This document shows positions 1 through 5,149 of a DNA stretch of 5,149 bases, in pieces. The DNA lies in contig CABRSG010000187.1 of the NCBI GenBank assembly GCA_902473545.1, positions 1-5,149 on the forward strand, in the 5' to 3' direction. This DNA comes from an uncultured Lachnospiraceae bacterium. Its GTDB lineage: Bacteria > Bacillota > Clostridia > Lachnospirales > Lachnospiraceae. Every line of letters begins with the position of its first letter. Positions within the stretch are counted from its first letter, which is position 1. The notes under the pieces were generated by a model that worked only from the letters and a program-made list of their open reading frames with translations, made no database searches and was not told the DNA's origin. Made by a program: the position numbers and the translations under genes.

Positions 1-54
1 AGTATTTATCAGGGATTGTGGCACTTACTTGATTCTCAAAGTGTCAAAGACGAG

Positions 55-83
55 AGTATATCATGCGGAAAGACCTTTGGCAA
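55..83 (-). promoter_or_regulatory. Leftward sigma-A promoter with extended -10
   Basis: Read on the minus strand, a -35 box TTGCCA (plus 78-83, five of six consensus bases) is followed by exactly 17 bases and a -10 box TATACT (plus 55-60). The -10 is preceded by TGA, giving the extended form TGnTATACT. Transcription would start near plus 48 and run left, out of the window, so the gene served is not visible. It would be a gene downstream of the shikimate kinase homologue on the same strand. The consensus match and ideal spacing make this one of the best promoters in the window. Activity is inferred, not shown. Confidence 0.6.
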
Positions 84-108
84 GCACTATTTTCCAGTTA
101 GTTTAGGC

Positions 109-162
109 TTTTTTTCAGTTTTTTCAGTTTTTTTTTTCAGCCCTTTTTCAGAGCTCTTTCAG
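109..162. repeat. Phased T-tract/CAG repeats, possible curved DNA
   Basis: Five runs of T, each closed by CAG, follow one another. They are T7 (109-115), T6 (119-124), T10 (128-137), T5 (144-148) and a short TCTTT (155-159), with CAG at 116, 125, 138, 149 and 160. The spacing between units is 9, 13, 11 and 11 bases, close to one helical turn. Phased A/T-tracts of this kind are known to bend DNA. The tract lies just upstream (in minus-strand terms) of the promoter at 55-83 and overlaps the last codons and stop of the shikimate kinase homologue. A role as an upstream promoter-activating element is inference. Confidence 0.45.
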
Positions 163-648
163 TGCATTTACAATTTCCTCTACCGCCTGCTGAACGGTTC
201 GGCGGCCCACATAGACAGTGCGGTGGGCATACTGCTCATAGAGCGGCACACGCTCCCGGTAAAGGTCAAGCAGAGTCTGCCCGGATTTTAGGACGACGCC
301 GCGTTTGTTTAAATCTCCCAGGCGCTTTTGGAGCGTTCGATAGCTTACCTTCAGATAAACAACGGTGCTGATGCTGCGCAGATGTTCCATCGCCTTCGGA
401 CCATAGATCACGCTTCCTCCGGTGGCAATGACAGAATGTGTGACATCTATCTGGCTGTTGACACGCTCTTCGATCGCATTGAATCCGTCGATCCCTTCGT
501 CGCGCATGATCTGCCAGAGCAGCTTCCCTTCTTCCTTCTGGATCAGCAGATCGGAATCTATAAAATCATAGCCGAGCACCTTGGCAAGGACAATCCCGAC
601 CGTGCTTTTTCCGGCACCGGGCATTCCGATTAATGTGATATTCTCCAT
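148..648 (-). CDS. aroK: Shikimate kinase-like P-loop kinase
   Basis: This 166-residue cytosolic kinase is the usual length for shikimate kinase, which phosphorylates shikimate at O3 with ATP in the chorismate pathway. Visible motifs are Walker A GMPGAGKST (8-16), DSD (31-33, the second Asp matching the Mg/shikimate Asp), ATGGSV (75-80) in place of the classical GGG, a lid region around LNKRGVVL (113-120), and RVPLYE (133-138) with the conserved adenine/shikimate-side Arg. The start is supported by AAGGAG (655-660) six bases before ATG. A leftward promoter lies at 820-848. Two features are odd. The FRxxE motif, whose Arg binds the shikimate carboxylate in studied enzymes, reads FNAIE (56-60), and the lid RPLL is replaced by RGVV. 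The fold assignment is strong. Shikimate as substrate is less certain, and a related small-molecule kinase is possible. The last codons run into the T-tract repeat. Confidence 0.85.
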   Translation of the reverse strand: MENITLIGMPGAGKSTVGIVLAKVLGYDFIDSDLLIQKEEGKLLWQIMRDEGIDGFNAIEERVNSQIDVTHSVIATGGSVIYGPKAMEHLRSISTVVYLKVSYRTLQKRLGDLNKRGVVLKSGQTLLDLYRERVPLYEQYAHRTVYVGRRTVQQAVEEIVNALKEL

Positions 649-771
649 ATGTTTCTCCTTTATACGATTCAGATAAATTCAACGTAAAAATTATGTTGCG
701 CGGCGCATATGCGTCAGGAACCTCTCGGTGAATAGTTTCAGGGGAGGTGGTAAAGTATGCAGTGCGCATTT

Positions 772-800
772 GGTTACTGCGAACGGAGTGAACAGTAACC
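772..800. repeat. Small palindrome flanked by GCATTT direct repeats
   Basis: A perfect 8-bp inverted repeat, GGTTACTG (772-779) and CAGTAACC (793-800), encloses a 13-base loop. The sequence GCATTT sits immediately outside both arms (766-771 and 801-806), so the 29-bp unit looks like a small insertion with a 6-bp target duplication. It lies within the predicted 5' leader of the shikimate kinase transcript. No U-run follows in either direction, so it is not a typical intrinsic terminator. A genome-wide family of short intergenic palindromes is a possible explanation but cannot be tested here. Confidence 0.55.
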
Positions 801-819
801 GCATTTGTGGAATGCATTC

Positions 820-848
820 AGTATAAAGGAAGATAATAAAAAATACAA
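820..848 (-). promoter_or_regulatory. Promoter for the shikimate kinase homologue
   Basis: On the minus strand, a -35 box TTGTAT (plus 843-848) is separated by 17 bases from a -10 box TATACT (plus 820-825). Transcription would start near 813, giving an approximately 165-base leader before the kinase ATG at 648. That leader contains the palindrome at 772-800. A nearer TATAAA (plus 659-664 region) is directly joined to the Shine-Dalgarno site and would leave essentially no leader, so this upstream promoter is preferred. Confidence 0.5.
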
Positions 849-901
849 GACAAATATGTGGCATTGAAAAGGCGCGAATATTGAGATGCCGCATAAAAAA
901 C

Positions 902-933
902 TTGATGCGTAAACACCGGATTTGAGCTATAAT
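902..933 (+). promoter_or_regulatory. Candidate promoter for the M3 peptidase
   Basis: A perfect -10 box TATAAT occupies 928-933. The best -35-like hexamer is TTGATG at 902-907, but the 20-base spacing is longer than the normal 16-18, and the sequence at ideal spacing (ATGCGT, 905-910) is poor. The start point would be near 940, leaving a leader of about 29 bases before the peptidase ATG. The -10 is convincing; the -35 is weak, so an activator or an unusual spacing is possible. Confidence 0.45.
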
Positions 934-950
934 AGACGCAATGGAAAAGA

Positions 951-979
951 AAGGAGTTAAAATGCAGCATGAAATTTAA
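951..979 (+). promoter_or_regulatory. RBS and overlapping five-codon mini-ORF at peptidase start
   Basis: The Shine-Dalgarno site AAGGAG (951-956) is 5 bases from an ATG at 962 and 12 bases from the peptidase ATG at 969. The first ATG opens a five-codon frame (MQHEI) ending at TAA 977-979, out of frame with and overlapping the peptidase start. The 969 start is kept because the protein from there begins MKFKDMPY, as I recall for the family. Whether the mini-ORF is translated, and so dampens or couples peptidase initiation, is inference. Confidence 0.4.
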
Positions 980-2645
980 GGATATGCCCTACAAACGGGT
1001 GGAAATGGATGAGGTACGCAGAGAATATCAGCAGCTCATGGATGAGATGAGGCAGGCGAAAAGCGGCGAGGAGCAGTTCGAAGTGCATAAAAAATATTAC
1101 GCGCTGAGCAACCGCGTATCCACGCAGATGACGCTGGCGCACATCCGCTTTGATGTGGATATGACGGATGAATTCTATGCGGCGGAGCACAAATATTATG
1201 ACAAGATCGAACCGGAAATGCAGAATCTGATACAGGAGTACCAGAAGCTTCTGTACAGTTCTCCCTACCGCGCTTATTTGGAGGAGAAGATCGGTAAGGT
1301 TGCTTTCAAAAATATGGAGCTGTCCATGAAGGCCTTTGATGAAAAGCTGATTCCGCTGATGCAGGAAGAGAACGAGCTGAAAACAAAATACAACAAATTG
1401 ATTGCAACGGCAAAGATTGAGTGGGAAGGTGAAGAGCTGAACCTCTCTCTGATGCGCCCGTATCTTTCTCACGCTGACCGTGAGGTGCGTAAAAAAGCCT
1501 GGGAAAAATACAGCGCTTACTTTGAGAGCGTGGAGGATCAGCTTGATACCATCTACGATCAGCTTGTGAAAAACCGCACGGAGCAGGCAAGGCAGATGGG
1601 TTACAAAAACTATGTGGAACTCGGCTATTACCGCATGACGCGCAACTCCTATGGCCAGGAGGAGGTGGAAAAATTCCGCTCTCAGATCAAGAAATATTTT
1701 GTGCCGCTGGCGGAGAAGCTGCACGACAGGCGCAGACAGAGACTGGGACTGGAGAAGCTTTCCTATATTGACGAGCAGGTTTATTTTGCGGACGGAAATC
1801 CGGCGCCGAACATGGATCCGGAGGGTATCTTAAAGGCCGGACAGCAGATGTACGCGGAAATGTCAAAGGAGACGAAAGAATTTTTTGACTTCATGATGGA
1901 GAACGAGCTGTTTGATGTGCTCGGACGCAAGACGAAGCGCGCGGGCGGTTATATGACGTATCTGCCGGATTACAATGCGCCGTTTATTTTCGCAAACTTC
2001 AACGGCACCAGCGGCGATCTTGATGTGATCACACATGAATGCGGACATGCTTTTCAGGGCTATATTTCCGGCAAGGATCCGATCCAGGAGCACCGTGATA
2101 TCACAATGGAGACGGCTGAGATCCACTCTATGTCGATGGAATTTTTTGCGGACAAATGGATGGAGCTGTTTTTCCAGGATGGCGCGGAGGACTACCGCAC
2201 AATGCACGGGGAGGACGGTGTGATCTTCATTCCGTACGGCTGTATGGTGGATGAATTTCAACATATTGTTTATGAAAACCCGGATATGACGCCCCGGGAG
2301 CGCAAAGAGGCATGGAGCAGACTGGAAAAGGTGTACAAGCCGCATCTTGATTACGGTGACAACAAATATTTCGGAAATGGCGGCTTCTGGCAGAAGCAGC
2401 AGCACATTTTCAACTATCCATTCTACTACATTGATTATGTGCTGGCGCAGACCTGCGCGTACATGTATAAGATCAGGATGAGCGAAAACCGCGAGGCAGC
2501 CTGGGAGAGCTACCTGAAGCTCTGCCGTCTTTCTGCAAGCAGATTCTATGGCGAGATGCTCAAAGAAGTGGGACTGGAAGTGCCGTATGAGGAAGGCTGC
2601 ATCCAGCGGATGGCAGAGAAGCTGGAAGTCCTGCTTGAGGTGTAG
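969..2645 (+). CDS. M3-family oligoendopeptidase (zinc metallopeptidase)
   Basis: This 558-residue cytosolic peptidase hydrolyses short peptides. The zinc site is plain: HECGH at 356-360 gives the two His ligands and catalytic Glu357, and ETAEIHSMSMEFF (381-393) supplies the third ligand, most likely Glu384. The N-terminal 200 residues are helical and highly charged, as in the M3 N-terminal domain that narrows access to the active site. The C-terminal stretch with NYPFYYIDYVLAQ (about 480-492) matches the conserved substrate-side Tyr-rich block of the family. There is no signal peptide or membrane segment. The length and overall character fit the shorter M3 clade annotated as 'M3 family oligoendopeptidase', distinct from the roughly 600-residue PepF, so no symbol is given. 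A -10 box lies at 928-933, and the start is discussed under the overlapping mini-ORF. Thymidine kinase follows 101 bases downstream on the same strand. Confidence 0.93.
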   Translation: MKFKDMPYKRVEMDEVRREYQQLMDEMRQAKSGEEQFEVHKKYYALSNRVSTQMTLAHIRFDVDMTDEFYAAEHKYYDKIEPEMQNLIQEYQKLLYSSPYRAYLEEKIGKVAFKNMELSMKAFDEKLIPLMQEENELKTKYNKLIATAKIEWEGEELNLSLMRPYLSHADREVRKKAWEKYSAYFESVEDQLDTIYDQLVKNRTEQARQMGYKNYVELGYYRMTRNSYGQEEVEKFRSQIKKYFVPLAEKLHDRRRQRLGLEKLSYIDEQVYFADGNPAPNMDPEGILKAGQQMYAEMSKETKEFFDFMMENELFDVLGRKTKRAGGYMTYLPDYNAPFIFANFNGTSGDLDVITHECGHAFQGYISGKDPIQEHRDITMETAEIHSMSMEFFADKWMELFFQDGAEDYRTMHGEDGVIFIPYGCMVDEFQHIVYENPDMTPRERKEAWSRLEKVYKPHLDYGDNKYFGNGGFWQKQQHIFNYPFYYIDYVLAQTCAYMYKIRMSENREAAWESYLKLCRLSASRFYGEMLKEVGLEVPYEEGCIQRMAEKLEVLLEV

Positions 2646-2665
2646 AAGAGAGCCGGCAGTGAAAT

Positions 2666-2680
2666 TTCGCGGGCCGCGAA
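2666..2680. repeat. Short GC-rich inverted repeat between peptidase and tdk
   Basis: TTCGCGG (2666-2672) and CCGCGAA (2674-2680) form a perfect 7-bp inverted repeat around a single central G. As RNA it would fold as six pairs with a GGC loop. No T-run follows, so it is unlikely to terminate transcription fully and read-through into thymidine kinase remains possible. It could equally be an operator-like dyad. No clear promoter is seen in this 101-base gap. Confidence 0.3.
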
Positions 2681-2746
2681 GGAACAGACAGTGGACGATG
2701 GAGATTTAGTTGTCGGGCGGCTCGCGAATATAAAGGGAGAAAGACG

Positions 2747-3322
2747 ATGGCAAAATTATATTTCCGTCACGGGGCGATGGGAAGCTCAAAGACGGCAAAC
2801 GCGTTGATGGTAGCATACAATTATTATGAGCGTGGAAAAGAGGCGCTGCTGGTGAAACCGAAGATTGACACCAGAGATATCGGCGTGGTCCGCAGCCGCA
2901 TGGGGCTGGAGCAGAAGTGCATTTACGTGGAAGACCTGCTTGCAATGAGCGATGAGGAAATCAGCCGATACGACTGCGTGATCGTAGATGAGGCGCAGTT
3001 CTGCAAAAAATCGGATATTGAATTTTTCGTGCATATCGTAGATGAATTGAACCTTCCGGTGATCTGCTATGGATTGCGGACGGATTTTCGCCGCGAGCTG
3101 TTTGAGGGGAGCATGTGGCTGCTGGCATGGGCGGATGTGATCGAGGAGCTGAAAACGGTCTGCTGGTGCGGCCAGGGCGCGACCTGCAATACCCGGTTCA
3201 GTGAGGACGGGAAGATCATCCGCAGCGGAGAGCAGGTCGTGATGGGAGGCAACGACAGCTATACAGCGCTTTGCCGTAAGCACTACAAAGAAGGAAACCT
3301 CGGACCGCATAAGCGCGTATAG
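2747..3322 (+). CDS. tdk: Thymidine kinase (type II)
   Basis: This 191-residue cytosolic enzyme transfers phosphate from ATP to thymidine, making dTMP in the salvage pathway. Visible features are a P-loop GAMGSSKT (9-16), Walker B/catalytic VDEAQF (80-85, with Glu82 as the likely base), the lasso region starting YGLRTDFR (108-115), and the zinc-binding Cys139, Cys141, Cys176 and His179 in CWCGQGAT and CRKHY. The motif VVMGGNDSY (164-172) matches the thymidine-contact segment of the family. Length and order fit the tetrameric bacterial/TK1 type. GGGAG (2735-2739) lies 7 bases before ATG. The P-loop has Ser14 where most members have Gly before Lys; I recall this form from related Clostridia. 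It follows the M3 peptidase on the same strand, possibly by read-through, and faces the dGTPase homologue. Confidence 0.93.
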   Translation: MAKLYFRHGAMGSSKTANALMVAYNYYERGKEALLVKPKIDTRDIGVVRSRMGLEQKCIYVEDLLAMSDEEISRYDCVIVDEAQFCKKSDIEFFVHIVDELNLPVICYGLRTDFRRELFEGSMWLLAWADVIEELKTVCWCGQGATCNTRFSEDGKIIRSGEQVVMGGNDSYTALCRKHYKEGNLGPHKRV

Positions 3323-3325
3323 GTA

Positions 3326-3370
3326 CGCCTGTTCATTACGTGCAATTTTCCTGCACGTAATGAACAGGCG
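3326..3370. repeat. Perfect 19-bp inverted repeat between convergent genes
   Basis: The left arm 3326-3344 (starting CGCCTGTTC) and right arm 3352-3370 (ending GAACAGGCG) are exact reverse complements around a 7-base loop, ATTTTCC. The hairpin starts three bases after the thymidine kinase stop codon and sits between two genes that converge. The position suggests a bidirectional transcript-end or RNA-stabilising hairpin. Neither side has the T-run expected of a classical intrinsic terminator, so that label is not certain. Protein binding or membership of a dispersed palindrome family are alternatives. Confidence 0.75.
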
Positions 3371-3398
3371 CTGCGTAAAAGACGAAGCCGTCTGCAGC
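3370..3398 (-). terminator. Possible terminator of the dGTPase transcript
   Basis: On the minus strand, AGACG (3393-3389), the loop GCTT and CGTCT (3384-3380) make a 5-bp hairpin followed by TTT (3379-3377). An outer pair, GCTGC (3370-3374) with GCAGC (3394-3398), could extend the stem across an asymmetric 5-base bulge, although it competes with the short T-run. It lies 15 bases past the dgt stop and directly abuts the larger palindrome. It is weak by intrinsic-terminator standards. Confidence 0.35.
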
Positions 3399-3413
3399 TG
3401 CCGGGGAATTACG

Positions 3414-4843
3414 CTAATCAATCCCGTTTAATTCCTGATAAAGCCGCTTCGCATAGCTGTCGGTCATGCCGCAGATGTGATCGGTGATCAGCATCAGTCG
3501 CAGGTAAAGCTTTTCCTCGGCAGATTTGCCCTCCGCCTGCCTGCGGTAGACGGATTTGTAGTTTTCGGAGACCAGCGTCATCAGCTTTTCCTGTACGTCC
3601 GTCAGTCGGTGGCCGGTGTCGTAGTTGATCACCGCCGACACGAATTTATCCAGCAGGTACTGCAGCACGGTGGCGGCTGCAAGCTCCGTTTTGAAGATCG
3701 GACGTGACACAAACACGTAGCGGTAGGCGATGTCGCCGAGACGGTCATGCAGCGCGCTGCCGTGGCTGCGGCTGAACAGGTCGGTTGGAAAGCTTCCTTC
3801 CATGATAGCGCGGTAGTTTTTCGTAAAGCCATAGGTGGCGCAGGCGATCAGAAAGCCCTGCACATTGACGATCCAGTTGGACACGGCGTAGCCTTCGGGA
3901 TCGGCAACGCCGCGCTTTATGCCGCTGTCGTATTTTCGTTCCAGACGATTCACCATCTCCAGATAGGTGTTCTGCTCCTGGGGCAGCATACGCGTCAGCA
4001 CATCCTCCGAGCGAAGCTCTTCCAGAAGCAGCCGGTAGCTGATGAAGCCCTTCCGGTAGGCGTCCTCAATGTCGGCGGTCAGATAGGCGATGTCGTCCGC
4101 TGCCTCCAGAATATAGCACAGCGGATGACGGCAGGCCAGCCGTTCGTGCCGGTAGCAGCCTGGATCTTCTCAAAAACATCGCGGTCGGCGTAAAAATAGC
4201 CCAGCTTTTTATCCTTGATGTTGCCGCTCTTTTTATTGATCTCAAGCGAAGAAACCGGATATTTGATAATCGTGTTCAGCAGGGCGTAGGTGAGATTCAT
4301 GCCGTTTTCATCCACCAGAAAATGAAGCTTTGTCACCAGGCGCAGTGCCTGGGCGTTGCCTTCGAAGTTATAGAAATCAGCGAGCATCTGCGGGGAGAGC
4401 ACCCCGGAAAGCGGTTTGCCCTCGAAGGTCAGCCGCGGCAGGTTTTCCCGGAACCAGTCCCGGATCGTCGTCTCGCCGAAATGCCCGAACGGCGGATTGC
4501 CGATGTCGTGGATCAGCCCGGCGCACTGTACGATGCTGCAAACGTCAGACTGCATCTGGAGGTCAAAATGTCCATCCCGCTGATTGCGGATGATATATTG
4601 CGAAATGTTCTGCCCGAGCGAGCGCGCGATAGAGGACACTTCCAGCGAGTGTGTCAGCCTGGTGCGGATAAAATCGCTCTTATCCAGCGGAAAAACCTGC
4701 GTTTTATCCTGCAGGCGCCGGAACGACGCGCTGCCGATGATGCGGTGGTAATCCTTTTCAAATTCACTTCTTAAGTCCGTTGAGGTCGCAGTGCTCATAT
4801 AGCTGCGGATACGGTCCGGACAAAGCAGGGTATTCCAGTTCAT
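3414..4843 (-). pseudogene. dgt: dGTPase-like HD phosphohydrolase, frameshifted
   Basis: The family hydrolyses dGTP (or other dNTPs) to the nucleoside and triphosphate in the cytosol. The N-terminal part starts MNW at 4843 and contains FRRLQDKTQVF (41-51), RLTHSLEV (62-69, metal His65), LIHDIGNPPFGHFGE (110-124, metal His112-Asp113) and the typical FEGNAQALR (160-168). The frame breaks near 4131-4141. The next frame then reads RHPLCYILEAADDIAYLTADIED, which carries the final HD-domain Asp, and continues to TAG at 3414. The intact product would be about 470 residues, normal for the family. Without the second part, the first frame stops at 4079 after 254 residues and lacks the last metal ligand. 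A 5-base surplus (CTGGC next to CTGCC) explains the shift; a sequencing or assembly error is equally possible. The start was chosen for its family-like MNW opening; its Shine-Dalgarno site (GTGGGAT, 4850-4856) is weak. Confidence 0.85.
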
Positions 4844-4997
4844 AGTAAAATCCCACTGCGGGAATGCCGCAGAGCCTTTCTGAATGTACTGGAAATAGTT
4901 TAACACAGAAAGCTTTAAATGGGAAGCACTCCGTTTCGGCAGCGCTTTGCAGTAATATCGCTGACGAGTGAATTTTCGCCGCTTGCCCGGCACCATA

Positions 4998-5029
4998 TTT
5001 TTACGGGCGCATCCCGGAAAAGATGTCAA
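4998..5029 (-). promoter_or_regulatory. Weak candidate promoter for dgt
   Basis: On the minus strand a perfect -35 hexamer TTGACA lies at plus 5024-5029. The best -10-like sequence downstream is TAAAAA (plus 4998-5003), at a 20-base spacing, which is poor. A second weak pair lies nearer the gene, within about 4890-4925 (TTCCCA, 17 bases, TAAACT). Either could start a leader of about 50 to 150 bases before ATG 4843. Neither pair is strong enough to choose between. Confidence 0.25.
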
Positions 5030-5044
5030 GAGGGTGAAGCGGCT

Positions 5045-5116
5045 ATGAAAGAGGGGAAACTTATAATTGGCGCTATTGTTTTGCCGCTTATATTTCAGCT
5101 TTATAAAAAAATTTAA
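5045..5116 (+). CDS. Possible 23-residue hydrophobic membrane peptide
   Basis: I do not recognise this gene. The short frame reads MKEGKLIIGAIVLPLIFQLY followed by KKI and a TAA stop. A charged N-terminus (Lys2, Glu3, Lys5) precedes an uninterrupted hydrophobic stretch (6-20) with a central Pro14, and two lysines follow. That layout is typical of a single membrane-spanning mini-protein and resembles type I toxin peptides in general shape only. A GA-rich, partial Shine-Dalgarno sequence (GAGGGTG, 5030-5036) sits 8 bases before ATG. No convincing plus-strand promoter is visible, and the frame overlaps the region upstream of dgt. It could be a chance frame in AT-rich DNA. Confidence 0.25.
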   Translation: MKEGKLIIGAIVLPLIFQLYKKI

Positions 5117-5149
5117 AAACCCTTAAAAAAAATCTTAAAAAAGATAAAA

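Larger units (their letters stand above)
4844..5149. other. Intergenic region upstream of dgt with A-rich end
   Basis: About 306 bases separate the dgt start from the window edge. They hold the candidate minus-strand promoters and the candidate miniprotein described separately. The last 45 bases are very A-rich on the plus strand, with CTTAAAAAA repeated at 5122-5130 and 5134-5142. On the minus strand, ATCTT-TTTT-AAGAT (5145-5132) followed by eight T could act as a very weak terminator for a gene beyond the edge. Its five-pair, nearly all-AT stem makes that doubtful. Nothing else is recognisable. Confidence 0.4.

Noticed and set aside
21..47. Imperfect hairpin around CACTT/AAGTG near the left edge
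   Set aside because: Only short interrupted stems form, with no T-run; too weak to call as a regulatory leader or terminator.
109..162. T-rich tract as an intrinsic terminator for a plus-strand gene from the left
   Set aside because: No GC-rich stem precedes the T-runs, and no plus-strand gene end is visible in positions 1-108.
810..819. 10-bp palindrome GAATGCATTC
   Set aside because: Short palindromes of this size occur by chance, and it has no repeated partner or clear placement relative to a promoter beyond lying near the start point of the kinase transcript.
957..1724. Long minus-strand open frame of 255 codons opposite the M3 peptidase
   Set aside because: It lies wholly antisense to a gene with clear zinc-site motifs and its protein is rich in His, Phe and Leu without family features, as expected of a shadow frame.
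1863..2405. Minus-strand open frame of 180 codons opposite the peptidase catalytic region
   Set aside because: It is a shadow of the conserved HECGH region with no recognisable domain or ribosome binding site.
2786..3421. Minus-strand open frame of 211 codons opposite thymidine kinase
   Set aside because: Thymidine kinase on the plus strand has all expected motifs; the antisense product has none.
4131..4150. Programmed ribosomal frameshift in dgt
   Set aside because: No slippery heptamer or clear downstream stimulatory structure is seen, and the family is not known to need recoding; mutation or sequence error is simpler.
4844..5029. 62-codon N-terminal extension of the dgt frame back to 5029
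   Set aside because: The family begins near MNW at 4843; the extension is basic, unlike the family, and overlaps the likely promoter region.

Overview
The window looks like chromosomal DNA of a low-to-mid GC Firmicute, most likely class Clostridia and plausibly Lachnospiraceae. This is inferred from four things: strong Shine-Dalgarno sites, sigma-A type promoters, the clade-typical start of the thymidine kinase (GAMGSSKTAN), and the short non-PepF type M3 oligopeptidase. It is a remembered-family impression, not a database result. No rRNA, tRNA, CRISPR array, insertion sequence or prophage gene is visible.

Layout, left to right. Positions 1-147 hold no gene but contain a good leftward promoter (55-83), preceded by a series of T-tracts spaced about one helical turn apart. 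At 148-648 (minus) lies a shikimate kinase-like P-loop kinase with unusual substrate-site residues. Positions 649-968 (320 bp) form a divergent intergenic region with a leftward promoter for the kinase, a small palindrome flanked by a 6-bp direct repeat, and a rightward -10 box for the next gene. At 969-2645 (plus) is an M3-family zinc oligoendopeptidase. At 2747-3322 (plus) is a type II thymidine kinase, possibly co-transcribed with the peptidase. At 3323-3413 is a short convergent intergenic spacer dominated by a perfect 19-bp inverted repeat. At 3414-4843 (minus) is a dGTPase-like HD-domain phosphohydrolase whose frame is broken near 4131-4141. Positions 4844-5149 hold a possible dgt promoter, a possible 23-residue membrane miniprotein on the plus strand, and an A-rich end.

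The genes are mostly housekeeping and do not form one obvious pathway. The closest functional link is between thymidine kinase (dTMP salvage) and the dGTPase homologue (dNTP breakdown). These two face each other and both act on the deoxynucleotide pool. The shikimate kinase homologue may belong to aromatic amino acid synthesis, and the peptidase degrades cytosolic peptides. I found no convincing new multi-gene system. The points most worth checking are the dgt frame break, the altered kinase active site, the two intergenic palindromes, the curved-DNA-like promoter upstream region, and the miniprotein candidate.
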